Assembly (NCBI GenBank): GCA_947465765.1
Contig: CANIAP010000002.1
Coordinates: 1-64,000 of the forward strand
DNA: 64,000 nucleotides
Source: a bacterium
Lineage (GTDB): Bacteria; Margulisbacteria; Marinamargulisbacteria; SXXA01
Reading direction: 5' to 3'
Part shown: one piece after another, positions 43,716-52,655 of the stretch
Position numbering within the stretch: position 1 is the first letter of the stretch
Layout of the letters: each line of letters begins with the position of its first letter
Notes under the pieces: model-generated
Database searches by the model: none
Told to the model about the DNA's origin: nothing
The model's input: only the letters and a program-made list of their open reading frames with translations
Translations under genes and position numbers: made by a program

Positions 43716-44333
43716 TTACTTGGATCCCAGTTCCTGTTCCAGCAAATCCCGTCTGCCTTCGCGAATTTTACGTGCCGGATTTCCGGCAAAAAATTGCCGC
43801 CAAAATCCCAGTCGTTCTTGTAAACTGCTAAATCTAGCTTTTATGGGGTTTCGATATTTCTTGAGAATCCGACTCAGGACTGTATATTCCGGTCCAACTA
43901 CATTTTTTAGTAGATCTTTGATCTCCCTGGCCATAAAAGGGCTAACCCCTGAGGTCGATACGGTCACGGTAACAGATCCCCGTCGAAGCATTGCCGGCAC
44001 GATAAAATGGCAATATGTGGATTCGTCCACCGTATTGCAAAGTATTCTACGATGACGGCATTCTTCAGAAACGGCTGCATTTAATTGGGATTTACCGGTG
44101 GCTGCAAAAACAATCTGGTAGGTTTCAGAAATATCAGACATTTCAAATGCCCGTTCGATAAATGTAAGTCGGCGATTAAATCTTCGAATACTCGTGCTGA
44201 TTTCCGGTGAAATAACGGTGATTTTGGCGCCGGCTTTTAGGAGGTTTTGTATTTTATCCAAAGCGATATTGCCGCCCCCGATAACGAGGACGGGACGGCC
44301 TTTAATATCTAGAAATAGAGGGTAATACTCCAT
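43716..44333 (-). CDS. Precorrin-2 dehydrogenase (Met8/CysG N-terminal type)
   Basis: This enzyme oxidises precorrin-2 to sirohydrochlorin with NAD+; some members also insert iron. The 205-residue protein has the N-terminal YYPLFLDIKGRPVLVIGGG Rossmann segment and VFAATGKSQLN. NTVDESTYCHFIVPAMLRRG and STSGVSPFMAREIKDLL follow. It is the last gene of the sulfur operon and starts at the base where cysN ends (TAATG-type overlap). Its product feeds siroheme to the sulfite reductase at the head of the operon. The preceding methyltransferase is at 17270. Confidence 0.92.
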   Translation of the reverse strand: MEYYPLFLDIKGRPVLVIGGGNIALDKIQNLLKAGAKITVISPEISTSIRRFNRRLTFIERAFEMSDISETYQIVFAATGKSQLNAAVSEECRHRRILCNTVDESTYCHFIVPAMLRRGSVTVTVSTSGVSPFMAREIKDLLKNVVGPEYTVLSRILKKYRNPIKARFSSLQERLGFWRQFFAGNPARKIREGRRDLLEQELGSK

Positions 44334-45976
44334 TAAATCCGACCACGAATGGCGGATAGAGCAGAGTCGATATTACAATGATCGGAGTCAATCGGGATGA
44401 TCGAAAACCGTGACAACGGATCGCTCACCGCAACAACATCGTGGGCAGTTCCGGCAATTGCCGCAATAACCACTTGTCCCGAGTCGGCGAGAATATACGC
44501 CATCTCAACCAATCGTTCCCACTGAAGTGGGCTACTTGCCCCAATTCGGTAGGCGGATATTTTGGTGTCAAAAAGAGCGATTTCAATGGCCTTCGACAAT
44601 TCCTTCGAATGGTCCCCGAATACAATCGCGATAGCGGCAGAATGCCCCGACCGCTGGGCGCGTTTGACGGTATCGATGCTGGTCATTTGCCAATCCGAAT
44701 CAAATTCCAAACGAGCGGTATATCCCGTACGGTTGGATCGGTTTTCAACCACAATTCCACCACCGGCAATTTCGTAGCCATCGACAATAACGAATCGGCT
44801 GGTCAATGGATGTTCGTCAGCCGTGTCAAACGCGATGGGTTTTTGGGTTTGAAATATCACTTCAGCGACTTCGTGGCGGCCGACTTCGGCTTTGTGTTCT
44901 GAACTGAGTTCCGCAGCGTTAAGGACATTGATAATTTCTTTTACCCCCATCTGAACCCGGGCTGACCCTAATTTTAATTTATATTTTTTCCCCAAGACCA
45001 AGGGGGTTTTCCCCAGCCAAAAAATATTGGCTTTAAACTGAGTTCCAATGTGGCTATTAGCCGCACCCGTTTTGCACATCATTTCCCCGGGTTTGACAAA
45101 GATTTGAGTGGTGAGCGTAAAGCCAGTGGCCATATCCGTACCAATCGATGATCGAGGGTCGACATTAAAGCCTTCAATTTTTGCAATTTTGGATCGTTTT
45201 TCAGACGGTAAAAAAATAACTTCGTCGCCTTCGTTGATTGTTCCCGAAATAATGGTGCCGGCGACAATTCGTCGGTCATCACCCTGAGCCGTAAATTTAT
45301 ACACATCTTGGACCGGTAATCGGAAGGGCAAGTTTTCGGCCGGAAGTTCTTTATGAAACGCATCCATCACGGCCAACACGTCGAGGCCGGTATACCAAGG
45401 CATTCGGTCGGACGGAGAAATAAGATTGTCTCCGTCTCTCGCACAAACGGGAACCCAGGCTGAGGGCTTCACCCCCACTGAGGTTAAGAATTGGGAATAG
45501 TCATCTTTGATTCGGTTGAAGACGGCTTCGTCGAAATTAGCCAAGTCCATTTTGTTGATTAAAACCGCTACTTGTTTAATGCCCAACATCGACAACATGT
45601 AGCCATGCCGACGGGAATTTTCTTGAACCCCTTCGTGGGCATCGATCAGTAAAATGGCGGCTTCCGCCCGTGCGGCACCTGTGATCATGTTTTTTAGAAA
45701 TTCAATGTGCCCCGGTGCATCAATAATAATGTAATGCCGTTTATCTGATTTGAAAAAACATCGTGCGGCATCGATGGTTACGCCTTGGGCTTGCTCGTCT
45801 TTGAGGGCATCTAGCAAAAACGCATATTCAAATGGGCGGGAATTAATCGCACACCAGGCTTGTACTTGGTCTAGTTTTCCTTCAGGTAAGGATCCGGTGT
45901 CCGCAAGCAAACGCCCCGTAAACGTACTTTTTCCATGGTCAACGTGGCCGACAATGACAACATTCATTCGCTCCAT
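44333..45976 (-). CDS. cysN: Sulfate adenylyltransferase subunit 1 with degenerate APS-kinase-like tail
   Basis: CysN is the GTPase subunit that drives formation of APS from sulfate and ATP with CysD. Residues 1-430 are the G domain and beta barrels: GHVDHGKST near 10, DAPGH near 87 and NKMDL near 142. The 547-residue length exceeds the usual 475. Residues about 440-547 look like an APS kinase domain ([22 protein letters not shown]), but the P-loop has become [10 protein letters not shown], with no GxxGxGKS/T. The kinase is therefore probably dead. This fits the APS-type reductase two genes upstream, which would not need PAPS. The start overlaps the cysD stop. Confidence 0.92.
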   Translation of the reverse strand: MERMNVVIVGHVDHGKSTFTGRLLADTGSLPEGKLDQVQAWCAINSRPFEYAFLLDALKDEQAQGVTIDAARCFFKSDKRHYIIIDAPGHIEFLKNMITGAARAEAAILLIDAHEGVQENSRRHGYMLSMLGIKQVAVLINKMDLANFDEAVFNRIKDDYSQFLTSVGVKPSAWVPVCARDGDNLISPSDRMPWYTGLDVLAVMDAFHKELPAENLPFRLPVQDVYKFTAQGDDRRIVAGTIISGTINEGDEVIFLPSEKRSKIAKIEGFNVDPRSSIGTDMATGFTLTTQIFVKPGEMMCKTGAANSHIGTQFKANIFWLGKTPLVLGKKYKLKLGSARVQMGVKEIINVLNAAELSSEHKAEVGRHEVAEVIFQTQKPIAFDTADEHPLTSRFVIVDGYEIAGGGIVVENRSNRTGYTARLEFDSDWQMTSIDTVKRAQRSGHSAAIAIVFGDHSKELSKAIEIALFDTKISAYRIGASSPLQWERLVEMAYILADSGQVVIAAIAGTAHDVVAVSDPLSRFSIIPIDSDHCNIDSALSAIRGRI

Positions 45977-46860
45977 TACATATATCCCTCTCGTCGCAGG
46001 GTTTCGAGGCCCCCGCCATCTTCTTTGTCTTGGGCACGTCCCGATCGTTCTGCAATATTGGCAAACTTTCCCGATCGCAGTTCTTCAATAATTTCTTTTA
46101 CCGTTTGCGATGGGGATTCCACCGGTGTGGTGCACGGGAAACATCCGAGTGATCGGTACCGTTGATTTCCCCCTGGCTTGGCAAAATACGTATCAATAAT
46201 TGGAATGTTTTCTCGGTCGATATATTCCCAAATATTCAATTCCGTCCAGTCGAGCAATGGATGAATCCGAACATGGGTTCCGGGCGCAAAATCGGTTTTA
46301 TATTGGTTCCAAAACTCAGGAGGTTGGTCGGCAACATCCCAATCGTGGTCTTGGCTTCGGGGTGAAAAATACCGCTCCTTCGACCGGCTTCCCTCTTCAT
46401 CTGCACGGGCGCCCACAATGACACCGGTGAATGCGGCGGGGTTGGTATCCGGCTCCAATTGCCGCGTCGCATGGTTTAGCCGCCAGCGGGGCCAGGTTCC
46501 ATCCAACGTGTGTTTTAACGCATCCGCCTTTAAGGCTCGGCAACAGGCAATTCGATCAATTGCCCCATCCGGGTAGGTTTGTTTATTGGCCAATGCGTCC
46601 ACATTTTGACCCACAATCAAATTGAGGTTCCACTCCAATGCTTTTTCATTTCGATAGGCGATCATTTCTGGAATTTTGTAGGACGTATCAATATGAATCA
46701 GAGGGAATGGGGCATGTCCAAAGAACGCTTTTCGGGCGAGCCACAGCAATACGGTGCTGTCTTTTCCAATTGACCATAACATCCCCAATTGTTTGAAATC
46801 CCGATAAGCCTCTCGGAAAATATAGACACTTTGTGCCTCTAATCGATCTAAATGGTTCAT
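45976..46860 (-). CDS. cysD: Sulfate adenylyltransferase subunit 2
   Basis: CysD is the catalytic adenylyltransferase subunit that makes APS from ATP and sulfate. The 294-residue protein has [35 protein letters not shown] (PP-loop SxGKDS) and [31 protein letters not shown] and [11 protein letters not shown] follow, with a GREGYM-like end. ATG 46860 is chosen because it forms an ATGA overlap with the cysH stop. Translation of cysH, cysD and cysN is probably coupled. Confidence 0.95.
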   Translation of the reverse strand: MNHLDRLEAQSVYIFREAYRDFKQLGMLWSIGKDSTVLLWLARKAFFGHAPFPLIHIDTSYKIPEMIAYRNEKALEWNLNLIVGQNVDALANKQTYPDGAIDRIACCRALKADALKHTLDGTWPRWRLNHATRQLEPDTNPAAFTGVIVGARADEEGSRSKERYFSPRSQDHDWDVADQPPEFWNQYKTDFAPGTHVRIHPLLDWTELNIWEYIDRENIPIIDTYFAKPGGNQRYRSLGCFPCTTPVESPSQTVKEIIEELRSGKFANIAERSGRAQDKEDGGGLETLRREGYM

Positions 46861-47576
46861 TTTGATTCCTCTGAATGGATATGTAATCCACATTCTTTTT
46901 TATCGGGGTCTTCCCACCACCAACGACCGGACCGAAGGTCGTCGCCTGGCTTTACTGCTCGGGTACATGGCGCACATCCGATACTCGGAAACCCACGGTC
47001 ATGAAGGATGTTGTAAGGGATCGAATGGGTTTTGATGTAGCCCCAAACTTCCTCTGTCGTCCAAGAAGCAAGCGGGTTGAATTTCAAAATGCCATGAGCC
47101 TCATCCCACTCGATTACATCCAGCTGGGTTCTTGTAACGGCTTGTTCCCGACGTTGCCCAGTGACCCATCCCGATTTCCCCGACAGCGCGCGTCCTAATG
47201 GCTCCACTTTTCTGATGCCACAACATTGTTTCCGAAATTGAATTGATTCATAAAAGAGATTCGGACCATGGGTGCTAACCATCGCTTGAACGGTCTCCGT
47301 TTGAGGAAAAAATACCTGGTATTTAAAGCCGTACAATGCCTGTGTCTTGGACATCACAGAATAGGTTTCCTGATGCAACCGGCCCGTATCCAAAACAAAA
47401 ATAGAAATTGGTAAATCGGCGTGCCGAATCATATGGGTCAGCACCTGATCTTCGGCGCCGAGGCTGGACGCCAACGTAATGGCCCCCATTTCGTTGGAGA
47501 TTTGGTGAAGCAATTTCTCGGGATCATCAATCGAAAGACGACTATTGAGTTCGGAAACGGATGGGGAATGAATCAT
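46857..47576 (-). CDS. cysH: Adenylyl-sulfate (APS) reductase, Fe-S type
   Basis: CysH reduces activated sulfate to sulfite with thioredoxin or glutaredoxin. The 239-residue protein has the PP-loop-like [12 protein letters not shown]. The catalytic C-terminal Cys is at 229 in KECGLHI. Cysteine pairs at 118-119 ([11 protein letters not shown]) and 201/204 (GCAPC) match the 4Fe-4S ligands of APS-specific reductases; PAPS reductases lack them. So APS is the likely substrate and no APS kinase is needed, in line with the dead kinase-like tail on CysN. A terminator-like hairpin at 47616-47651 separates it from the sulfite reductase gene. Confidence 0.94.
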   Translation of the reverse strand: MIHSPSVSELNSRLSIDDPEKLLHQISNEMGAITLASSLGAEDQVLTHMIRHADLPISIFVLDTGRLHQETYSVMSKTQALYGFKYQVFFPQTETVQAMVSTHGPNLFYESIQFRKQCCGIRKVEPLGRALSGKSGWVTGQRREQAVTRTQLDVIEWDEAHGILKFNPLASWTTEEVWGYIKTHSIPYNILHDRGFPSIGCAPCTRAVKPGDDLRSGRWWWEDPDKKECGLHIHSEESK

Positions 47577-47615
47577 TGGGGGCCTTTCTGAATCAATCGT
47601 TTGAGCAAAAATAAA

Positions 47616-47651
47616 AGGCCTCGAAAACGTCCCCCCTCGTCTTCAAGGCCT
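47616..47651 (-). terminator. Terminator-like hairpin between sulfite reductase gene and cysH
   Basis: On the minus strand, AGGCCTTGAAGACG pairs with CGTTTTCGAGGCCT, a 14-bp stem with two G-U pairs and an 8-base loop. TTTTATTTTT follows. It would end many sulfite reductase transcripts before cysH. The downstream cys genes then need readthrough or their own promoter. Confidence 0.75.
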
Positions 47652-47683
47652 ATAAGCTGCGGGGACTAAAACAAGGGAGTTGG

Positions 47684-50032
47684 TTACCCCTTCCGAATAA
47701 GCACCCGCCAGTACCCGTCTTCCGACACACGTTCTACAATTTGGTGGCCTTCGTTCAGCTTTTCAACCGAACCCGGAACATTCTCGATGGGTTCACCGTT
47801 ATCAAGCCAAATTTCCAACAACTTACCGGAGTCAACGGTATCCAGGGCCAGCCGTGTTTTTACGAAGTTCATCGGGCAAGCTACTCCGCGAAAATCTTTG
47901 ACGGTTCGATCTGTCGCTGCAGCGACGGTGGCAGCGACAGGCTTTCCTTGATCACTGGGGAAACGAAGGGAGTCATCCATGCTTTTGTATAGCTTGGTCA
48001 TCTCATCACCCAACATGTACACCAATTCTCGGTGGTCATTCAGAAACGAGTGGTGGTTTAGGCGGGCTGCAAATACCAAATCCTTAAACTTGTCAGAAAT
48101 CAAACCGGCTTCAATAAAGTGTTTAATAAATTGGTCAAATACAGTGTTGTCGTCATAGGCCTCGATCCCTCGGGCGATCAACAACATTCGAGATGCGGAG
48201 AACACAATGTTTCGCAATGATTGGTCAATCTCGTCTTGGCTAGTCGAATTTTCAATCGCTTTTTTAGCGTCAGTGATACTCTTTACGTCGACGTCGATCA
48301 TGTCGAACATCCCTGCAGAACATTCCGCTTTGCCCAGTCCGACTAACGAAAAGAAATCTGCAGCTCCCCAATCTTGGAAATATTGACTGTTTTCCTCAAA
48401 AGAGGGAATCGCGGCATATTTTTCACAAATTTCTTTGATGTCGGTTTCGCCACGATCGTCGACATATTCAGCAAAAGTGGAGTAATTCCCTTTCAACGGA
48501 ATATATCGCTCCAGAAGATCGTGAACAAAGTTGGGCGTGTCGTGGGATGAGATTTCACCGATCTTTCGTGCAAATCGTGTTTTTCCTTCTTCACGAATTG
48601 CGCCGGCAACTACCCAATACGCAGGTAGCATTCGGCCATCTTTTCGGGATACTTTTCCAAAAAATCCAAGATCCGATGCGTGGTGGAGGCCACAGGTGTT
48701 TGGGCATCCTGACATATGAATTTTGAGCTCAGGAATCTGGTCGAGTTGGAGTTGCGACTTGATCAATCGGTCCTGAATTTCAGGCGTCGCACCCCGAGGT
48801 AAACAGATTCCCAATTTGCAGGTGGCGGCACCGGTACATGCGATCATGTTACTGATCATGCGAGGTGCGTCCGATTGGGTCCGAATGGTCTGAAGCCCAT
48901 TATAGATATTCCCAGCGTAGGCTTCTGGGATATTCCGGACATAAAGGTTTTGGTCAGTGGAGCAGCGAGCCGTGTTGTCCCCAAATGGTTCCAGTAAGTC
49001 GGCTAATTTGGCAGCATCTTCATTGAGAATATCTCCAAGGTGCAACGGAACCTTGATATAAATCAGGCCAGCTTGTTTTTGTGGAAATACATATCGACTT
49101 TTCCATTGGTCAAACTCAGGGCCGCTTACAGTCGCTGGGGCAAAGTTTGGAATTTGGCCCACGTTGTCAATTTGAGGTAAAACGAGTTCTTGGCCGAGCA
49201 CTTTTTGTGCTTCGGCGTACTCTTCTTCTACATAGCGTTGAAAGGTGTCTCCGCCTAGTTTTTCGTACAAAAATCGGATTCGGTTTTCGTGCTTATTTTT
49301 CCGGTTACCGTGTTTATCAAACATGGTCTTGATTGCGCGGGTAACGTAGTAAGCACGGTCATCTGAAACCCAATCAAATAACACATGACCCAACAACGGT
49401 TTCGCACCCATTCCACCGGCAACATAAACTTTAAATCCGGGTTTTCCGTCTTTAATTTGCGCAATAAATCCTAGACAATGAAAACACGCATGCGCGTTAT
49501 CTTTGGGGTCAGACGAAAATGCGATTTTAAACTTCCGAGGTAGGGTCCAGGAATCTGCTTCCCGAATCAATCGATCGGTTAACGAAACAACGTACGGCGT
49601 TGTATCAAATGATTCATCTGGGGAAATCCCTGCGTTATAGGATGTGACGATATTCCGAATCGTGTTTCCTCCGCCACCTCGAGAGGACAGTCCAACGGTC
49701 AATAATTCATCGATAACCGCGATAGCATCCTTGATGTCAACGTAATGCAGTTGGGTTTCTTGGCGGGTCGTGACATGGTACTCGTGCGCGCCATATCGTT
49801 GCGAAATGTCTCCCAATTTTCGAATTTGGGTGGGAGTAATGCCGCCGGCCGGGTTTCGAATACGCACCATATGGGTGCCTTCTTTTCGTTGTTCATAGAT
49901 ACCGTAAGCGACGCGGATCGCCCGAAATTGAATCGGATTTAATGTTCCATTAACAAATTGGTCGATGGAATGGGCCAGATGGGCCTTGTCGGGTTCTAGT
50001 AACTCGACCGGTGGTTCGTAAAATTTAATCAT
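47684..50032 (-). CDS. Ferredoxin-type sulfite/nitrite reductase fused to C-terminal TusA domain
   Basis: Residues 1-510 are a siroheme Fe-S reductase with two ferredoxin-like half-domains. The cluster ligands are C399-x5-C405 (ACTGAATC) and C443-x3-C447 (SGCPNTC), the family spacing. Residues about 545-700 are a helical domain I cannot name with certainty; it may be HEPN-like. Residues 711-782 are a TusA sulfur-carrier domain with its cysteine at 719 (GVACPM). Given cysD, cysN and cysH next door, sulfite is the likely substrate. The TusA domain could receive the sulfide or a persulfide. It could also reduce nitrite, which the sequence alone does not exclude. It heads the operon. Confidence 0.9.
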   Translation of the reverse strand: MIKFYEPPVELLEPDKAHLAHSIDQFVNGTLNPIQFRAIRVAYGIYEQRKEGTHMVRIRNPAGGITPTQIRKLGDISQRYGAHEYHVTTRQETQLHYVDIKDAIAVIDELLTVGLSSRGGGGNTIRNIVTSYNAGISPDESFDTTPYVVSLTDRLIREADSWTLPRKFKIAFSSDPKDNAHACFHCLGFIAQIKDGKPGFKVYVAGGMGAKPLLGHVLFDWVSDDRAYYVTRAIKTMFDKHGNRKNKHENRIRFLYEKLGGDTFQRYVEEEYAEAQKVLGQELVLPQIDNVGQIPNFAPATVSGPEFDQWKSRYVFPQKQAGLIYIKVPLHLGDILNEDAAKLADLLEPFGDNTARCSTDQNLYVRNIPEAYAGNIYNGLQTIRTQSDAPRMISNMIACTGAATCKLGICLPRGATPEIQDRLIKSQLQLDQIPELKIHMSGCPNTCGLHHASDLGFFGKVSRKDGRMLPAYWVVAGAIREEGKTRFARKIGEISSHDTPNFVHDLLERYIPLKGNYSTFAEYVDDRGETDIKEICEKYAAIPSFEENSQYFQDWGAADFFSLVGLGKAECSAGMFDMIDVDVKSITDAKKAIENSTSQDEIDQSLRNIVFSASRMLLIARGIEAYDDNTVFDQFIKHFIEAGLISDKFKDLVFAARLNHHSFLNDHRELVYMLGDEMTKLYKSMDDSLRFPSDQGKPVAATVAAATDRTVKDFRGVACPMNFVKTRLALDTVDSGKLLEIWLDNGEPIENVPGSVEKLNEGHQIVERVSEDGYWRVLIRKG

Positions 50033-50054
50033 GAATTGGCGCTCCCAAACTTGG

Positions 50055-50077
50055 TACTCTACTAATATAATAGAGTA
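50055..50077. promoter_or_regulatory. Palindromic operator candidate at the sulfur operon promoter
   Basis: TACTCTA and TAGAGTA are perfect 7-base inverted repeats separated by nine bases. The site lies just downstream of the predicted start point of the sulfite reductase transcript, where a bound repressor would block RNA polymerase. The regulator is unknown; no regulator gene lies nearby. Confidence 0.55.
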
Positions 50078-50092
50078 TGTAGATAATGCCTT

Positions 50093-50120
50093 ATTGTACC
50101 TTGATACGAGGTATAATCAA
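50093..50120 (-). promoter_or_regulatory. Putative promoter of the sulfur operon
   Basis: On the minus strand, TTGATT (50120-50115) and TACAAT (50098-50093) are 16 bases apart. Transcription would start near 50085, about 50 bases before the sulfite reductase start codon. Confidence 0.6.
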
Positions 50121-50153
50121 CCCCCGGAGGTGGCGCAGTACCTCAAAGAATGA

Positions 50154-50816
50154 CTAATGATAGGGAAGTGGATCGGGGACACCTGCGTCGGCAAAGCCTT
50201 TCAGCCGTAGGATACATGCGGGGCATCGTCCACATGCCGGACGTTGGCCCTCATAACAGCTGTGGGTTTCTGCATACCAGGCCAATTTTCCAAGCCGCGC
50301 CATGAGCTGAACGGTCTCAGCCTTTGTCAGCCACATTAAGGGTGTCCGAATTTCATACGGATATTCAATGGCCAGTTTTAGGGTTTGGGTAAGGCTTTGG
50401 ATAAAGGTGTCTCGACAATCGGGATACCCTGAAAAGTCCGTTTCGCATACGCCGGTATAGATGGTGTGGATGCCACGTTGCTTGGCCAACACTGCGGCCA
50501 CGCTCAAAAAAAATAAGTTTCGCCCGTCGACAAATGTGCTTGGGAGTTGCCCGTCGGTGTGGGTAATCGGGATGTCGATCCGAGTCAATGAATTTTCGGT
50601 AAGTCGACCCAGCCATTGCATGTCGATCTGATGATGGTCTGCGACGCCGGCAATTTTAGCTAAAATACGGGCCTGTTCAAGTTCAATAACATGCCGTTGC
50701 CCGTAATCAAAGGTGACAGTTTCGACGGAATCAAAGTCCGCCAACGCTTGAGCGAGGCAGGTGGTGCTATCCTGCCCCCCCGAAAAAACAACCAGTGCCT
50801 TGGTCTCGGTTTTCAT
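50154..50816 (-). CDS. queC: 7-cyano-7-deazaguanine synthase
   Basis: QueC converts 7-carboxy-7-deazaguanine to preQ0 with ATP and ammonia, a step of queuosine synthesis. The 220-residue protein has the PP-loop LVVFSGGQDSTTCL. TFDYGQRH, TFVDGRNLFFLSVAA and GVCETDFSGYPDCR follow. The zinc-site cysteines are in CYEGQRPACGRCPACILR. Its start overlaps the stop of the arsenate-reductase-like gene by ATGA. The next pathway enzyme, QueF, is encoded at 54202, about 3.4 kb away. Confidence 0.96.
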   Translation of the reverse strand: MKTETKALVVFSGGQDSTTCLAQALADFDSVETVTFDYGQRHVIELEQARILAKIAGVADHHQIDMQWLGRLTENSLTRIDIPITHTDGQLPSTFVDGRNLFFLSVAAVLAKQRGIHTIYTGVCETDFSGYPDCRDTFIQSLTQTLKLAIEYPYEIRTPLMWLTKAETVQLMARLGKLAWYAETHSCYEGQRPACGRCPACILRLKGFADAGVPDPLPYH

Positions 50817-51247
50817 AGTAGCGTGGATATCCAGTCATTCTGAAATTTTTGAAACATTCCGTGTCTCAGGTCGCGAAATGGGGCCAGTTCCTCACCATAA
50901 TAGGGGACAGCTACCCGCGATGGGTCATCAAACCCCCAATGAATGCGGTGGGCATTTCCTAGAAATGCAGGGCAATTCCGGTCCGCCTCGGAACAAACGG
51001 TGATGACATAGTCAAACGACTGCCCAAAAAACTCACTCACCGATTTTGAACGATGGTGGGAAATGTCGATTCCAATTTCCTTCAATACAGTAATCACTTC
51101 CGGCATTACGATATTGGGATACGTCCCGGCACTAAAGATGTCGTAATCATCCGAAAACAAGTCATTGGCGAGGCCCTCCGCCATTTGGGATCGGCAGGAG
51201 TTGGCGGTACATAAAATGAGGACGCGTGTTTTAGACGGGGGTGTCAC
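50813..51247 (-). CDS. arsC: Arsenate reductase, low-molecular-weight phosphatase type
   Basis: This family reduces arsenate, or dephosphorylates phosphotyrosine, through a CX5R loop. The 144-residue protein has VLILCTANSCRSQMAEGL with the loop Cys and Arg. SAGTYP, DISHHRSKSV and DYVITVCSEADRNCP follow, the last matching the second and third redox cysteines of thioredoxin-coupled arsenate reductases. GTG 51247 is the start because GGAAG lies about 6 bases upstream. No other ars gene is nearby. A tyrosine phosphatase role is less likely. Confidence 0.88.
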   Translation of the reverse strand: MTPPSKTRVLILCTANSCRSQMAEGLANDLFSDDYDIFSAGTYPNIVMPEVITVLKEIGIDISHHRSKSVSEFFGQSFDYVITVCSEADRNCPAFLGNAHRIHWGFDDPSRVAVPYYGEELAPFRDLRHGMFQKFQNDWISTLL

Positions 51248-51280
51248 GGCAACTTCCAAATAAAATAGAGTAAAAGACAA

Positions 51281-51578
51281 TTCTATAGTGTTCTAAAAAA
51301 TAATCCTAATTTCTAAGACTCGTCGTTTTTTTTTTATTAAATTTTGATATTGTTTAATTGTTTGCATTGCATAATAATTTTATTGAGTCTGATGAGGTTG
51401 TTTGTGCTGAAAGAAGAGTTGGCCCAACTTCGGGTGTCACCACGCGGGCGAAGCGTGTCCTCAATGGTAGGCAACAGGGTGTAGGCCACCACATAAATAA
51501 AGAGATGCTTCACTTTTTTTGAAAATTTGGGTTGTCTACAAAAAGTTGGAATAATCGCATTAGCATTTTTCAACAGAT
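51281..51578. other. Gene-poor stretch between arsC and the EamA gene
   Basis: No gene is supported here. There is an AT-rich part (51290-51380) with a run of nine T and a palindrome-poor remainder. A minus-strand frame stays open from 51540 to 51337 but continues out of frame into the EamA gene and has no recognisable motif. It may be a remnant; I see no transposase or repeat. Confidence 0.5.
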
Positions 51579-52427
51579 CTACCGATTCAGTCCCAATAAA
51601 ATTATGCCTGCGGTGACGATCAATGATGCGATCAGTCGATGGCGTCCATTCTTTTCGCCTAAAAATGCAATCCCCAATCCGACAGCGAACACGCTCCCGA
51701 TTTCTCGAATAGGGGCCAACTGCGCAATTTGTGCCGATTGAATTGCCCATAAAAACATGAGGTAGGACACCGGGGCCAGAATGGCAGAAATCCAAATCCA
51801 TCCTTTATTTCGTTGCCATTCCAGTCGGACCGTTTCTTTATCCCAAATAAACAGGAGAAGCACGACACAGTTTCCCAATGTTCCAATCCAATTGACGGTA
51901 ATAATCGGAAAAAATGAGATCGCAAACTTGTCGATCATTATGTTTGCGGCGCTACACACCGCCACCAATAACGCGATACCGGTGTGGCCCGTTATCATTT
52001 TTTTAAGGCCGCTCACCGACCACGCGGACTCGCTCAAAAGCACAATGCCGATAATGATGGCAGCAATCCCAACCCATCCCATGACGGTGATATGCTCACC
52101 TAGGAAAAATACGCCAACGATTGGGAGCATCAACGACATTGATCCACGCACGATCGGATAGACGGTCGAGACGTCCGATAGACTGTAGGCGCGGGCTAAA
52201 AAAACAAAATACAGTGCATGGAAAAACATCATACTAGGGATCAATATATAAGTGGTTGTGTTCCATACGATTGGGCTCAAATTCATGGCGACGTAAGGAA
52301 AAAAGATGACGAGCGCCATGCATTGGATGCACAAGAAAAACGCCAGTTTATGCCTGCTGTGTTTGCTAACGACGTTCCACAACGCATGAAAAAATCCAGA
52401 ACAAATTACAACCGCTAAGTTAAACAT
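51579..52427 (-). CDS. EamA/DMT-family permease
   Basis: This 282-residue membrane protein has about ten hydrophobic segments in two similar halves, the layout of drug/metabolite transporters. Family-like segments include GFFHALWNVVSKHSRHK near the start, then YPIVRGSMSLMLPIVGVFFLGE. The second half has LAPIREIGSVFAVGLGIAFLGEK. The substrate is unknown; such proteins export amino acids, sugars or other metabolites. It faces the same way as queC and arsC but is separated from them by 331 bases. Upstream lies the tRNA remnant at 52568. Confidence 0.9.
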   Translation of the reverse strand: MFNLAVVICSGFFHALWNVVSKHSRHKLAFFLCIQCMALVIFFPYVAMNLSPIVWNTTTYILIPSMMFFHALYFVFLARAYSLSDVSTVYPIVRGSMSLMLPIVGVFFLGEHITVMGWVGIAAIIIGIVLLSESAWSVSGLKKMITGHTGIALLVAVCSAANIMIDKFAISFFPIITVNWIGTLGNCVVLLLFIWDKETVRLEWQRNKGWIWISAILAPVSYLMFLWAIQSAQIAQLAPIREIGSVFAVGLGIAFLGEKNGRHRLIASLIVTAGIILLGLNR

Positions 52428-52567
52428 CGGTTGAGTATATCCTATGGCGATGGGGAGTTTTGACGAGGTTGGGTTAGTCGCATCGAATCCGAGGTTGAAC
52501 TAGCAAAGGATAATAATACTAGCCTAGAAGAATAGCCCTAAAATAGCGGCGCAATAAAAAACAAAAG

Positions 52568-52655
52568 AGCCCGCATTTCTGCGAGCTCAATCTAATATCG
52601 TTGGTAGCGGGGAGAGGATTCGAACCCCTGACCTTCGGGTTATGAGCCCGACAAG
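52568..52655 (-). repeat. 88-bp direct repeat, copy 1: remnant of the tRNA-fMet 3' part and its terminator
   Basis: This is a perfect copy of 53897-53984. It holds the last 54 bases of the tRNA-fMet gene, including the anticodon arm and CCA, plus 34 bases of downstream sequence with the terminator. It lacks the 5' third of the tRNA, so it is not functional. It ends at the exact base where the acyltransferase stop codon begins. The layout is that of the displaced half of an integration site. Confidence 0.9.

Noticed and set aside
51337-51801. 154-residue minus-strand frame overlapping the EamA end
   Set aside because: Its first half is EamA read in another frame, and the rest has no motif or supported start.
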